Source of the DNA: Phymatolithon calcareum
Lineage: Eukaryota > Rhodophyta > Florideophyceae > Hapalidiales
NCBI GenBank assembly: GCA_977006965.1
Contig: OZ345356.1
Coordinates: forward strand, 1,860,001 to 1,924,000
Direction of reading: 5' to 3'
Length of the DNA stretch: 64,000 nucleotides
The translations under genes and the position numbers were made by a program. Below, one piece after another: positions 21,477 to 31,881 of this stretch. Within the stretch, counting starts at the first letter, position 1. Every line of letters begins with the position of its first letter. Below the pieces are notes generated by a model. The model was given only the letters and a program-made list of their open reading frames with translations. It was not told the DNA's origin and made no database searches.

Positions 21477-22877
21477 TTACCCCACAATTTCTTCATACCC
21501 CTCTCTGTTTCTCAGTGCCTTGGTCCACTTCAGCACTGTGATTGGAACAAAAAGAACGGCGAGCTGTAATCCGCAAACGAGCAGGTACATTGTTGAGGTT
21601 CCTATTGTCTGCATCCATACTCCAGAAACTACGGATCCCAAACAAGCGCCAAAGCCCCAATTTAAAGCAGAAAGCATTCCTTGTGCGGAAGTCTCCTTTC
21701 CCGGCGGTGCGAGGGCAGCGCTGATGGGCACAGCACTCGCCCAATAGAGTGCAAACGAAACTCCTCCGAACGTCTTGCATACAACGTACGCTACACCTGG
21801 ATTCGTGGTGCGATGTATATTGCCCATGGCGAGCAAATTCAAGGCATAGGTGACAATAGCCAGCCGAAATGCGATCTCTCGACCTCCTATTTTGTTGCAA
21901 ATTGCTCCATAAAACCGGAAGCATATAGCTTCCACGGTGCTGTTCATCATGATACCAAAGCCCATCATTGAGTTTGGGACTCCCAGTGCTGTGAGGTAGA
22001 TGAACATGGAAGTTTGTAGCATGCCGCCGCAAAAGCCGACCATGAGAATGTTCGCGATGAACATCGCCACCGCCGTGTGCCATGTAACGTCAAAGGTTCC
22101 GTCACGTCTGGTTTCGGAGCGTTCCCGTTCAGATGGCCGTCTTCGACGATCTGCTGCACGAGCAAACAAATTCGGAGAAAGGTTGAGCAAGTGAGTAACA
22201 ATAAAGACAGCAGCCATACCAATAACGGATTGCGAGTACAGCGTAAAGCGCATATCAGACTGAAAGAATGTATCCATGAGCACTGGGCCTATGAAAGACG
22301 TCGCGCCCCACCCGATCGATCCATACAAGCGCACTGATCCGTAGGTCATATCAGCGCTATGCTCTTCTAGTGTGGCAACTGCCGCGGCGTCCACGGTTGC
22401 CCCAGCACCAGATGCGACCAATTCGCGAATGGCGAGAGTGATGGAAACAGCAAGTAACCCACGCTGTGAGCAAAGAATCGCGCTCAGTGTGTAGTAAAAG
22501 GCTAGGGAGATTGCGAGAATCGGGCGATGAGCATACGTGAAGTCACAAAGGAATGTGAGCAACGGAGCGGAGACCATCTTGACGACTCGACGAAGCGCGA
22601 GGAGGCCACCGATTTGTGGGGGAGTGAAGGCCATTGTTTGAGCGAAGAGAAGAGGAACAAAGCTTTGCGCATATTGCCCTGCGAAGTACACGAAGTACCA
22701 TGTGCGCAGAGCGAGAAGATCTTTGTCAGCCTGCTTTCGACAGGCGGGTTCCATATCTGCCATGTCAGTAATTTTGTGGAGTGGCTCCAAAGCCGATCTG
22801 TGAAGATCACAAGGGTTGTCACCCAACCGCTTCGCACTATCCCGCAATATGGCGTTCCGCCTATTGGATCTCGACAT
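21477..22877 (-). CDS. MFS_1_like 12-TM transporter (copy 1)
   Basis: Up to 466 aa. The first ATG is 22877, but similarity with the paralogue (48241-49527) begins at DLLALRTWY, so the ATG at 22763 or 22754 (M-A-D-M-E-P) may be the true start. About 12 hydrophobic segments. Conserved blocks between the two copies: FAQTMAFTPPQIGGL, RLYGSIGWGATSF, NILMVGFCGGMLQTSMF, LGVPNSMMGFGI and the C-terminal LAPPGKETSAQGMLSALNWG. A central Arg-rich cytosolic loop (RAADRRRRPSERERSETRR) separates TM6 and TM7. Matches the MFS_1_like (LacY/nucleoside-symporter-like) type by pattern. The substrate is unknown. The C-terminus ends GYEEIVG, as GYEEILH in the paralogue. Single exon; no neighbour suggests a pathway. 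Confidence 0.88.
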   Translation of the reverse strand: MSRSNRRNAILRDSAKRLGDNPCDLHRSALEPLHKITDMADMEPACRKQADKDLLALRTWYFVYFAGQYAQSFVPLLFAQTMAFTPPQIGGLLALRRVVKMVSAPLLTFLCDFTYAHRPILAISLAFYYTLSAILCSQRGLLAVSITLAIRELVASGAGATVDAAAVATLEEHSADMTYGSVRLYGSIGWGATSFIGPVLMDTFFQSDMRFTLYSQSVIGMAAVFIVTHLLNLSPNLFARAADRRRRPSERERSETRRDGTFDVTWHTAVAMFIANILMVGFCGGMLQTSMFIYLTALGVPNSMMGFGIMMNSTVEAICFRFYGAICNKIGGREIAFRLAIVTYALNLLAMGNIHRTTNPGVAYVVCKTFGGVSFALYWASAVPISAALAPPGKETSAQGMLSALNWGFGACLGSVVSGVWMQTIGTSTMYLLVCGLQLAVLFVPITVLKWTKALRNREGYEEIVG

Positions 22878-23725
22878 TCAATTGGATAGGAAGCAAGCCA
22901 ATTCGTGAATTGATGGATGGAATCTATTACAGACAGTAGAATTCTGATTGGATTCCTGGCAGATCAGGGTATGAATGGCCGAACACATAAACGGCAAATG
23001 AAATTGTGCCAAATCGATTCATGGAATTGCGTCTTGAACTTCTTCTCGCACGCATGACTGCGCCATTGATCGCAGGGCGGACAGACACGAAGACTTGAGG
23101 CGCGGTCCTCTCACGCGCGTTTGATGCGCACTGCTGGAGACTTGCAGGAGGCAGCGCCTTTGGCGCACGCGCTCACCGATGCGCGGGGCGGTCAGGCGCA
23201 TGCAAATCTATTTCTAAGGGCGCGGAGGTGGCTCGACAAGTTCGAACCAAATTCAGGCCGGCAAGTGCGTCGTGAGCGCTCGCCAGTTGTTTCGAAATGA
23301 GCATCGGAACTGATGATGTCAAGGAATTGCGTCTGTGTAATCAATGCGCACTAGAAACTACGGGCGGATGTTGACCGTCCTGGTGCCGTTGCCACATTCT
23401 CGCGCGACCGTTGCTGTACCCCTGAGGGATGTCGGGGCTATTCCCTCTGCGTTGTGGGTGCGGAGGTTCGTACCGTGGACGGGCTAGAATGATTATTCTG
23501 AAGCACCGGTCTGTGCTGGATGGTTGTTGCACTGAAGTTGTGTTGGGCTGTTTGCTCGGCAGGCGCTGTTACGGAGAATTGTACTCGCGGTTGCTACTCG
23601 CGGTGGGGCTGTTGCCCTGTTTCTGTTGATATCAGGCGCTCGCGTCATATGCGGGGCACCACCGATTCGCGGAAGAAAAAGCCATGCTGTGGCGGTTAAA
23701 AACTAGGTCAACCTCCATTCCATTC
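22878..23725. other. No gene recognised
   Basis: GC-rich 23040-23230. Plus-strand frames around 23290-23630 are Cys-rich (LRLCNQCALETTGGC) but stop often. I cannot tell whether this is decayed coding DNA. Confidence 0.3.
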
Positions 23726-24353
23726 TACTGCACAGGTTTTTTCGACACAATAAATCGCCTATTATGGATGCCATCGTAGTCATGGCTCTCGGCGATCTGC
23801 ATTCCAGCATCTATAATTTTCTTCGACAGCTCATCGCGACTGAAGAATTGGAAACTGGCCGGAGCACGCCCGAAATCTGCATTACCGTAACAGCGATGCG
23901 AAACAGCAAGTTTTAGGCCATTCCCGAAGGCTTGGAGATGAAGAACATACCAGGCTTGAGCTTCTTCTTAAGCGCCGCAATGGCGCCAATTGTGTCAGGT
24001 ATCAGCATTTGCAGATTAAGCACAAGTACAATATCGTATGACTCGCCTGCGCCAGGCGCCTGCGTCACATCTGCAACTCGAATCTCGACGTTCTCAGCGT
24101 CCCCAACCTTGCCTTTATCAGAAGCAATTTAGACCAAGTTAGGAGATATGCCAGTGGCGACTGTGTGCTGCACGTCACCGACAAGCTTCAGCGCTAATGT
24201 CTCAGTTCCGCATTCGACCTGTAATACGCGTGCTGTAGGCACGAGGTTCTTGCGAATTCGTATTATGGTGTCGGCCTACTGCTCTTCGTCCTTGATTGTA
24301 CTTGCCGCATACTGAGCTGCGAAACCGTCCCAAAACATGACGTAATCGCACAT
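23726..24353 (-). pseudogene. SAM-dependent methyltransferase pseudogene
   Basis: Minus strand from ATG 24353 (M-C-D-Y-V-M-F-W-D-G-F-A-A-Q-Y). Class I methyltransferase signature: VLQVECGTETLALKL is motif I (usually V-L-E-x-G-C-G-T-G), then I-R-V-A-D-V-T (motif II), YDIVLVLNLQMLIPD (motif III), ALKKKLKPGMFFISK and the C-terminal FSRDELSKKIIDAG and RRFIVSKKPVQ, ending at 23726. There are TAG and TAA codons in the first half, a TAA after K-P-S-G-M-A and a frameshift near 23880, so it is dead. Full length (about 209 codons) fits a UbiE/Methyltransf_11-type enzyme. Substrate not deducible. Confidence 0.8.
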
Positions 24354-24469
24354 CGCGGATATCAGGGTATCTGTATGGCTGCCTGGCGGACGTTCAAGGT
24401 TTACATTTCTGCAGGGGCTAGTGAAGAAGTTCTTCTATTGCAATCCATGTCCCAATGTTACAGGCATTG

Positions 24470-26291
24470 CCGGCAGCTGCCAGGAAGGCGGTAGGTCCAG
24501 ACGGAATTGCGGTCGAAATGTTGCGCGCGAACAAAGAAGCGGGGCTCGAAATAATGCTAGCATTATGGGAAACATGCGGGAGACTCAAATGTCTTCCTCG
24601 GGCATGGCGCCAAGCAACTCTGATTCCCTTATACAAGAAAGGCCTAGCTCATATAGCAGCAAACTACAGGCCCATATCTCTTTTAAGTCAAGCCAGGAAA
24701 ATCATCGACTCAGCTCTAGATGCATACATACGCCAGAACTATCGGTTCAATAAGGTTCAGCTGGGTTTTCGGAAAGACAGAAGCACATATCTCGCTATAC
24801 TCCGGGCAAAAGGTTCAATGAAAAAGGGCCATCCGTTCATGGCAGTTCTTGACCTATCCGTGGCATACGATAGTGTGCCCAGGGATATCCTCATGAAGAG
24901 GCTGACGGAGAAACTTCCTGAAGAGATAACAAGGATGGCTGCGTACCTGTTAAAACCATCGTGGGTCAAATCAGCTGGAGACGAGACAGAAACGTGGTGT
25001 ATCATCGACCGAGGAGTACCTCAAGGTTCCCGGCTTAGTCCATGCCTATACAATATATTCATGGACACATTCGCAGAAGCCGTCTCCAAGACAGACAGGA
25101 ACGTCTCAGAAAGCCCGGTGCAATTGTTCGCAGATGATGTTCAGCTTCAAGCGAAGACAGGACGAGGAATGCAGAAACTTCTTGATATAGCGGCCAGTTG
25201 GGCAAGCGAAAATGGCATGAAATGGAACACAAAACCAGGAAAAGCGAAGCTCTTAAGTACAAAGGACTTCAGAAGCACACGTTTTACTTGGCGGGACGAG
25301 AACTATATCAAGCCTGGAGACTCTCGTATCTTGGGGTAAGCATGAATAACAAGGGTGTTACGGATGACACGGCCATAGCAAGAGTTCGAAATGCTGCACG
25401 ATGCATACATAACTTATGTAACATAAGCTTCGGGAGCTTGGAGTAAATGTTCGAGGATTCAAACCGGAGACATTCATCAGGATCTTTAAGTCGCTAATTA
25501 TCCCGAAATGGGAGTATGCGTTACACGTTACTCCAATGACAAATCGATTGCTCTCGGCATTCGAGTCGGCAGAGGGCTTGTTCTACAAAAATGTTTTCGG
25601 AAAGTATGCCGAACACCGCCGGGACCGAATGCGAGTTCTGTGCTGACTGGGACCATCAAAGATGAGAAGACGTCATCAAGAAGAAAGGTTTGCATTAAGC
25701 CTGGTAAGACACAAAAAGCGCCTTGAAGAAACAGAAGAGTACGTTGGAAGAGATGAGGACGTAAAGGAAGCAATGAAGGATATTGAATATCTCAAGATGT
25801 ATGAAGACTTGTGACAAGCCCTTCAGAAAGCCCAAGAGGGATCTGTCACGAAGAAGAGTAGGAGAGAAGAAACAATTAAGGTATGGGAAAAGGAAGAAGA
25901 AGGCAGATCAATGAAGATTCCTATTGAAGGCAAGCTACCAGGGATCCTTTACATAGGAGAAAGAACAACACGTTTAAGGTGCCTAAGGTTGACATTCAAC
26001 CGAGCACCCCTTTGGAGGAAATCAGTGTTGGGTGCTTACTGTGGGATTACCGCGGTGATCGAACTAGTCGCCTTACAACGTACTTTAGCGTCATCGAAGA
26101 TGAGTACAGAAATTGAGTTTGAGTGCAAGAGGCTCACAGGAGCTCTTGTTGGGAGAGAATTACGAATCAAGAACGTTTTGAGTAGCCAGATGACTTTAGC
26201 GTAGAGATTATGCAAGAGCTGCCCCGTTACTCCAAGGTGAGGCTTTGGGAGCTCTCAAAATAAAATCATCAAATATCCCCGGCAGCTGCCA
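24470..26291 (+). mobile_element. LINE family A1, 1.8 kb, with perfect 13-bp TSD
   Basis: Element 24483-26278 is flanked by CCGGCAGCTGCCA at 24470-24482 and 26279-26291. The 3' UTR ends GGGAGCTCTCAAAATAAAAT-CATCAAATATC. 5'-truncated just before the RT. Confidence 0.95.
24483..26204 (+). pseudogene. LINE A1 reverse transcriptase, frameshifted
   Basis: RT domain in order: VGPDGIAVEML, RPISLLSQARKIID, LGFRKDRSTYLAIL, VLDLSVAYDSVPRD (motif A Asp), RGVPQGSRLSPCLYNIFMD (motif B), LFADDVQLQAK (motif C), YLGVSMNNKGVTDD. Frameshifts near 25255 and 25430-25450 and a stop near 25812. The C-terminal region runs to 26204: RCLRLTFNRAPLWRKSVLG, FECKRLTGALVGRELRIK. The element interrupted a flanking sequence whose reading frame could continue across the TSD (24421 side into 26292 side), but I do not recognise it. 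Confidence 0.88.
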
Positions 26292-26596
26292 TGAAACGTA
26301 TTTCAATTGGATGCTATCTGCTCAGAGGTGGACCGTGGTCCAATCATTGATCGAGTACTGTTCATCATTTGTGCAAGAACATGTCACAAACTTTGTGTAT
26401 TTGTGTATGGCGATTGACTTAAGAATCTTCTAAATATGGAAATCCTTTGCAAGCTCTGCGTCTCCAGCAGTTGGGTGCACTGATTCTTGACAGTTCCCAG
26501 TCATGACAAGAAGACGATACAGCGCAGAGATAAGCATTATGCATTTCAAAATCTTTATTAGGCCAAACTGCTTCCTGTCGATATCCGAAAAATAGG
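26292..26596. other. No gene recognised
   Basis: The right flank of the A1 insertion is open to a stop at 26431 in the frame entering from the TSD. The remainder shows nothing that I can name. Confidence 0.3.
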
Positions 26597-26777
26597 CAGC
26601 AGCTGCGTGTCACTCTTAGATCTTAAAGCTGCCTTCGACTCCGTACCAAGTAATAAGCTTGCAGAGGGAATAAGGAAGGTGCTGGAACCGGGGATCGCTG
26701 AAATGTTCATTCCTTTTCTGGATACCTCGTTCGTACAGACGAGAGACGACGAGGATTCCGTGTGGTACAGCATTGAC
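26597..26777 (+). pseudogene. LINE RT fragment (family E/C-like) cut by the inverted-duplication boundary
   Basis: VSLLDLKAAFDSVPSNKL (motif A), then IRKVLEPGIAEMFIPFLDTS and SVWYSIDN, which aligns with TLARRLRRVLDPSISEMIMP and EWFTIDKGVAQGSPL of the family E ORF. The homology ends exactly where the repeat arm starts (26778): the expected G-V-x-Q-G-S motif is replaced by arm sequence. Confidence 0.8.
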
Positions 26778-26895
26778 AACTCGAAACGCCTGACTGTATT
26801 CGAGAGTCAAACACTGCAATCGACTTTAAAGATAGATCCGGCCTTCGACGAGTCTGGGAGCAGCAAGCAGAACCTTGCGTCAGAAAAACAGCGTT

Positions 26896-27235
26896 TTTTA
26901 TGGAGCGTAAACTGCACCAAGCTGTGAGGAAAGGAGAAAGCAGATTCAGGATTTATTGCGCAAGATGGTTTGTAGGTCGCTTCCCAAGAAACCCACCGAA
27001 ATTGATTGAACAAATGGGCACTCAAGGAGCGAGGGCAGTTGGAACACTCAACAGTATCCATGGAAAACATTCATGGACCGTGGCACGAGCCATAGACGTG
27101 ATACTATGCAATTCTGATAAAGGCAAATGAAAATTTTAGAGATTAGTAGAATACATGCTGAAAAAGGTGCCGACTTTCCTCAAGTTCGGACATATAGGAC
27201 CTTCTCAATAAATAATTAAAATTGCAAAGCCAGGC
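26896..27235 (+). mobile_element. LINE family C C-terminal and 3' fragment (left arm)
   Basis: LHQAVRKGESRFRIYCARWF, GRFPRNPPKLIEQMG, TLNSIHGKHSWT, ARAIDVILC to TGA 27130, then the UTR AAAAGGTGCCGACTTTCCTC and CTTCTCAATAAATAATTAAA, the family C 3' end. In the right arm the same ORF continues upstream beyond the arm (41226-41520); here it is cut at 26778. Confidence 0.8.
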
Positions 27236-27626
27236 TATTAGTATTGGAAACTTTTGTTGAATTCATTTTGAAAATATTTCACTTCTTTCTTCATATTTTC
27301 TTGAAACTGGATACAGTCTCGTCCATGCATATGAAATAATTCATATTTTCATCAATTTTATGAGCATTTTATGAGAAATAGTTGATGTCATCAGTTCTGT
27401 AATGATATTGATTCATCGCCTCGATCATCGCAAAATTTTTGATTTTCCTTTCGTCTTGTCATAACAAATATTTCTTTTAGTGGGAACTGGTGCAGGTTAA
27501 AAGCTGCAAGGGCCGCATTTCTGTTCCCTGTATCCAAGGCATGCCCAACTCGATCCTTCACAAACATTTCCAAGAGCCTTCAAAAGCATTTCCAAGAGCG
27601 TCGCGCTGTCCTCATCGGAGGTAACC

Positions 27627-29036
27627 ATGCCTACGACGTGTAACAGTCGTCCCGTGGGTGTCACTGATGATGCAGCCCGTTACCAAATGTGGAAGACGGA
27701 CCATGTTCCGCTTCTGTACGATTGGATCTCATCTCGTTGGCTCATGTGGCCTCATGCGGCCGTCCGCTGGGGTACTCGAGTCCCAAACTTGGATGTTCGA
27801 GGGCGAAGTGGCGCCTCTGCTTTTTCCACGCGTGCACTTTACCTTGGCGAAAGAACAGGCACAGCGGGACCTGATGCGAACACCTTGCTTCACTTTGAGG
27901 CCCGAGTCATCGACAAGCACGCCAGCAAGTTAAATGACATCGCCACTCCCTGGTTGGATGAACCCGTGGTGACCAACCGTTCGCATTCGATATCAACCGC
28001 CGATTTTTGGTTGAAGAAGCGCATTATTCATCCAGGAGAAGTTAACAAGATTCGCATGGTTGCTCCGGATGTTGTTGTCACCCATTCGGATAGTCCTGAC
28101 CTATATCTGTGGGACTTCAAATCGCAGGGTCACCGCGAGCGTGGGGAGCTGAGTACCAACACCAACACCCCAACTTGCACGCTCAAGGGTCATGCTAACA
28201 TTGCCGAATATGCGCTTTCCGTATTTTCCACCAACGGTCCGTACCAAGCCTCGGATGAAGTTTGGATCGCCAGTGGTGGCGTTGACCGCGAAATTCTTGT
28301 TTGGAACTTGCGTGATTACGAATCGAATGGTCGCATTATTCAGCCTTCCACAAGACTTGGACGTTGGAATCAGTCGCACAACCACCAACACATTGTGGAA
28401 GAGGTTAGCTTCAATCGCGTTAACAGGAACCTTCTTGCCTCAGTGGGTCGAGATCAGATGCTTATCATCTGGGACTTTCGTCAAGGCTCACGTGCTGGGA
28501 CGGTTGTTCGCGGGGCTCACCGTGGGGATATCAACTCGTGTGACTTCAGTGGTCCAAACGAACACTTAATTGTGACTGGAAGCAGCGATGAACTTGTGAA
28601 AGTGTGGGACAAACGTTGCCTCATGAACCAGAACGGCGTTGCGACTCCATACCACACTTTTGCTGGGCACTCTGGACAGGTTAACGTGGTTGCGTGGAAC
28701 CGATATCTACCGAATGTATGCGCCTCAGGTGGAGAAGATGGGCATGTGTGCGTGTGGGATCGTTCTTTAGATGACAATTCACCTGTGGAAAACCAAACGA
28801 TGACGAATTCTGCGCTTTTCTTTCGGCATGCGGGGCACGCATTCGAAGACAACATAGTTGTTGATCTTGAATGGCAGCCAGATGAATCTGACACTTGGTG
28901 CATAGCGTCACTGAGCGAGCGGATGGGCGCTGGTGGCTCCACTTTGCAGATATGGCGAATGTCCGATCTTATATATCGCCCTCGAGATGTCGTGGCAGCA
29001 GAATTGCGTCGTTATGCGAGCAACAGTGGGAACTGA
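27627..29036 (+). CDS. MSI4: MSI4/FVE-like histone-binding WD40 protein (left-arm copy)
   Basis: 469 aa from ATG 27627 (MPTTCNSRPVGVTDDAARYQ). Same domain order as the copy at 15070: histone-binding N-terminus (LLYDWISSRWLMWPHAAVRW), IIHPGEVNKIRMV, DSPDLYLWDF, seven WD blades, GGSTLQIWRMSDLIYRPRD. It has seven extra residues after W-G-T-R (V-P-N-L-D-V-R) compared with copy 1. Residue 423 is Thr (ESDTWC), where copy 1, the right-arm copy and plant MSI4 have Pro, so this copy carries the derived change. Otherwise intact. Nuclear role as for MSI4 is inferred from family only. Confidence 0.93.
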   Translation: MPTTCNSRPVGVTDDAARYQMWKTDHVPLLYDWISSRWLMWPHAAVRWGTRVPNLDVRGRSGASAFSTRALYLGERTGTAGPDANTLLHFEARVIDKHASKLNDIATPWLDEPVVTNRSHSISTADFWLKKRIIHPGEVNKIRMVAPDVVVTHSDSPDLYLWDFKSQGHRERGELSTNTNTPTCTLKGHANIAEYALSVFSTNGPYQASDEVWIASGGVDREILVWNLRDYESNGRIIQPSTRLGRWNQSHNHQHIVEEVSFNRVNRNLLASVGRDQMLIIWDFRQGSRAGTVVRGAHRGDINSCDFSGPNEHLIVTGSSDELVKVWDKRCLMNQNGVATPYHTFAGHSGQVNVVAWNRYLPNVCASGGEDGHVCVWDRSLDDNSPVENQTMTNSALFFRHAGHAFEDNIVVDLEWQPDESDTWCIASLSERMGAGGSTLQIWRMSDLIYRPRDVVAAELRRYASNSGN

Positions 29037-29557
29037 TGATCCGAGAATGCGTCACCTGCATCCGACCCGACATGTGATGCTCGTAATCTTAGTGCTAGTT
29101 GACTGTGTGTATCAGTGCCATAATGCTCTTTCCCCCCTTTAAATCCAAAAGTTGATTCCCGTTAAAATCGCGTCCGTTTAAAAGAAGTTTGGTTCATGGA
29201 TGAGTAGCGTTAGTGCGCGCTCCGTTAAGCACAGAGATGCTGAGTAGCGCATCAATAAATGTCACTTCACGTCTTCTCTGCTGTCGATACGGGTTCCACC
29301 AGCACCGTTGTCGAAATGAGCTGTAAACAGTCATAATTGAAACATGTGGGCCTGCTTGCCCACATGTGTCTCCGACCGGGCATGCAAATTAGTGTACGCG
29401 GACATCGGACCGGGAAGTCATAGAGCAATGTCAAGAATTACCCCAGTGAGATCAGCCGGGGCCACATTCGTTTCCAGTTTTACGCGATCTCCAGTGCGCC
29501 ACCCAAGAATCTCGACCAGAGGAAAATGGACGGCCTCGATGAGCGGCGTGAAGCGGT

Positions 29558-30339
29558 GAAAAGTCGAAAACAAGTTGCTTCGGTTGGCGCTATCAGATTT
29601 TGCTATTCTCTGGGAAGAGTGCGATAGATGTTTGCACTTTCAGGCCCACAAGAATCGGTATCGGCCGAGCGCTCCATTACCGTCAATGTTCGGCACAATT
29701 GACCTCGCCATGAAGCGGCATCTACGCCGACTTCTATCCCATGAGCTCCTCCCTGGCAGACCAAAAGACATTTTCTTCTGCGAGAACGATGATGCGTGAG
29801 TAGAGTGTCACGACACCAGCGTATACATGCGGGGAATGGTGAGTCACCCCGCATAATTCTGCACGCAAACATGGAAGCTGAGATTATGTTCTGACCTATC
29901 TTTCTTTATCTTCGAGTTGAAATCTATGCAGGTTGATTGCCTTATCAGGCATGAGGACGGTACTTAAGGGGTCATCGATTTCAAAACGTCATCGGTTCCG
30001 AAAGCGTCCGAGATTTATTCGCGGAAGCTCCACGCAAATGCACTGGCGATTAAGAATCCGTAAGAAAAGTCGGAGCTTGCGCGCGCAAAAGTCACAGACA
30101 TGGGCCTCGTTGTGTACAGCCCGTCCCAGGTCAACACCCCTCAGAATTCGGGCGGTGAATTTTCTGCGGCACTGGCTGGCGATCTTTCGTACGTGTATAT
30201 CGGTAGAGACGATGACGCCTTCATGAAATTTATTGGGGAGACTGCTGATATCCTGTCTCTACCCGACCCTCCAAGCCCACCTCCTAAGCAGAACGGGTCG
30301 TGCAGCGGTACTTTCAGTTCTTGTCCCTTGAATTCATAA
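29558..30339 (+). pseudogene. PD-(D/E)XK nuclease-like gene with one intron, nonsense-mutated (left arm)
   Basis: Exon 1 reads LLRLALSDFAILWEECDRC, RPSAPLPSMFGTIDLAMKR, LLPGRPKDIFFC; then Y-M-R-G-M, and after a predicted intron V-D-C-L-I-R-H-E-D-G-T, GVIDFKTS. The D...D-x-K core (V-D-C, I-D-F-K) is the PD-(D/E)XK active-site arrangement, and the S-D-F-A-x-L-W-E-E-C opening is typical of a poorly characterised family of such proteins in bacteria and algae. Intron 29839-29931 has GTGAGT and CAG borders and keeps phase. In-frame TGA (after D-D-A) and two TAA codons (before G-V-I-D-F-K and after I-K-N-P) make it a pseudogene. The ORF ends at 30339 in a Pro-rich tail. Confidence 0.75.
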
Positions 30340-30404
30340 TATCGCACATGCCTATAAATAAATAAGATGTCACGGAGAAGCCTTGTGAGCTCCCCGATGA
30401 GCTT

Positions 30405-31395
30405 GGATGCGTATTCGTTAACACCAAGCGCTAATTCGATGCGAACAATTACTGCCTCCAACGAACTCGACAAGAATTGATATCGGCACGCGTAACCAAA
30501 GTATGTGGACTAAGGTCATATGCACTAACCATGCTTGAAGTTCTGCGCAAGTGTACAATTGTTGGTCTTTTCTGCAAGAAGCATTGGCAGAATTTGTCCT
30601 AGGATGCGCGTAGTCTACGCATTTTGGGAGCTACTTCACCAAAGAGCTTTGGCGATCCAGCCTTTCCGGACAATATGTCGCCTTTCTCTGTTACAATTGC
30701 GCATTCGGTTTTTTTTTTTTGAATTTTGAATTTATTAAACGCCCTCAGAAACACTCATAAGACTGTAAGGGAGATGCGTTTCAGATGCTACTACCTTGGT
30801 AGCTCCGTTAAAGCCCGCAAAAGCTCGTTGCTATCGTCGTAGCCCTAGCTGCAAAAACCCTCCTCCAGAGAAGGTGGAGGGAAAAGCTTAGAGTCCACTT
30901 GTCCTGTTCGTAGGAATCTCAGCGTCGCCGTTCTATTTTGTCTTGGTCTATTCCATGTCGTCATAAAAGACGATTGTGAGGAATAGTACTTTGTCAAGTG
31001 CCTTTTCAGTCTCACTAGTCTCCTCTTCTGTTAGTCGATATCTTTGAAGGTACACTTCGAGCTTGTTCATGAGAGTTGGTACGATTTCACCGAATTTGTC
31101 TTCCAGAAGTGTGGTACTCAATGGGGGAAAACGTCCGAATGCCCATTTAATCGCCAATTGGCGGTGACGTGCTTTCGGTAGTCTGATGATGGCGGGAGTA
31201 GACCCGGGAATATCATAAGGAATATTCCTCTTTTTGCTCGCCTTCAAGCCTTCTCCTTCGTCTTTAAAGAGCAGGTCCCTCAACGATTGCGCATTCGGTT
31301 GCTCCAACGTGTGTATTGTCACCTTCTTCCGGGCGAGGCGAAAATATGCGACACACTTCGTCGGGCATCTGTTGTATCTTCGTAATAAGTGACAT
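30405..31395 (-). pseudogene. Unknown small ORF split by LINE B (left arm)
   Basis: From ATG 31395 the frame reads MSLITKIQQMPDEVCRIFSP, then E-G-D-N-T-H-V-G-A-T-E-C-A-I-V, then enters LINE B. Removing the LINE and one TSD leaves the frame open (T-E-K-G-D-I-L-S-G, LFGEVAPKMRRLRAS) for 68 codons to TAG 30601-30599. Coding-like sequence continues past the TAG (CQCFLQKRPTIVHLRRTSSM), so the stop may itself be a mutation. No family recognised. The LINE is present in both arms, so it predates the duplication. Confidence 0.5.
30696..31300 (-). mobile_element. LINE family B 3' fragment with 15-bp TSD (left arm)
   Basis: Element 30711-31285 between two copies of ATTGCGCATTCGGTT (30696-30710, 31286-31300). 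On the minus strand: R-D-L-L-F-K-D-E-G-E-G-L, then the shared core (KARHRQLAIKWAFGRFPPLS), ending FYDDME at 30951, then the UTR and tail TTTAATAAATTCAAAATTC plus A. Confidence 0.95.
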
Positions 31396-31621
31396 CTCAA
31401 AATTGCCTCCTGGTTAGTGTCTAGAGAATGTGCCCATATTTTAAATCACGAAGATGCAGAACGCTGCTTGGCGCTTTGAAACAAGTATATTTATCTGACG
31501 GAGGAGACTTTGAGCTCTGTGGGTACATTTTGGCATCTGTTATTTATCAATCGCAAGATCCTAATTCTTCCAAGACCTAAACTCGACAAGCAGTGAACAT
31601 CGGGCATCAAGCGGGAATTAA

Positions 31622-31881
31622 AGTGCAAGAAAGGTCAATCTTTTCGAGAATTGATTCAATCCAAGGCAACCCAGGGGGGAGCACGATATGATTATGCTTG
31701 ACAATAGTGAACTTGCTCTTGCGGCAATGCCCGATTCCTCATACCCTATAAAGGAAAGTGAACAGCGCTGTCTCTGCAGACCAAGGCGTTAGTATGGTTT
31801 TGCAAGCTGCCGGCCCTGGGAATATTAAAGCCTTTCTTCGAACATGTGGACGAGCATATGCCGGCGAAAGAGCTTACTGGT
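31622..31881. other. Start of spacer between arms, nothing recognised
   Basis: Unique sequence beginning immediately after the left arm. No ORF of note. Confidence 0.4.

Larger units (their letters stand above)
26778..31621. repeat. Left arm of 4,844-bp inverted duplication
   Basis: Position x here pairs with 68003-x in 36382-41225 along the whole length, with no indel. Six substitutions seen (26790, 26852, 27034, 28893, 29426, 31614). Beyond both ends, similarity stops abruptly. Contents in order: LINE C C-terminus, WD40 gene, nuclease-like pseudogene, ORF split by LINE B. Confidence 0.97.
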
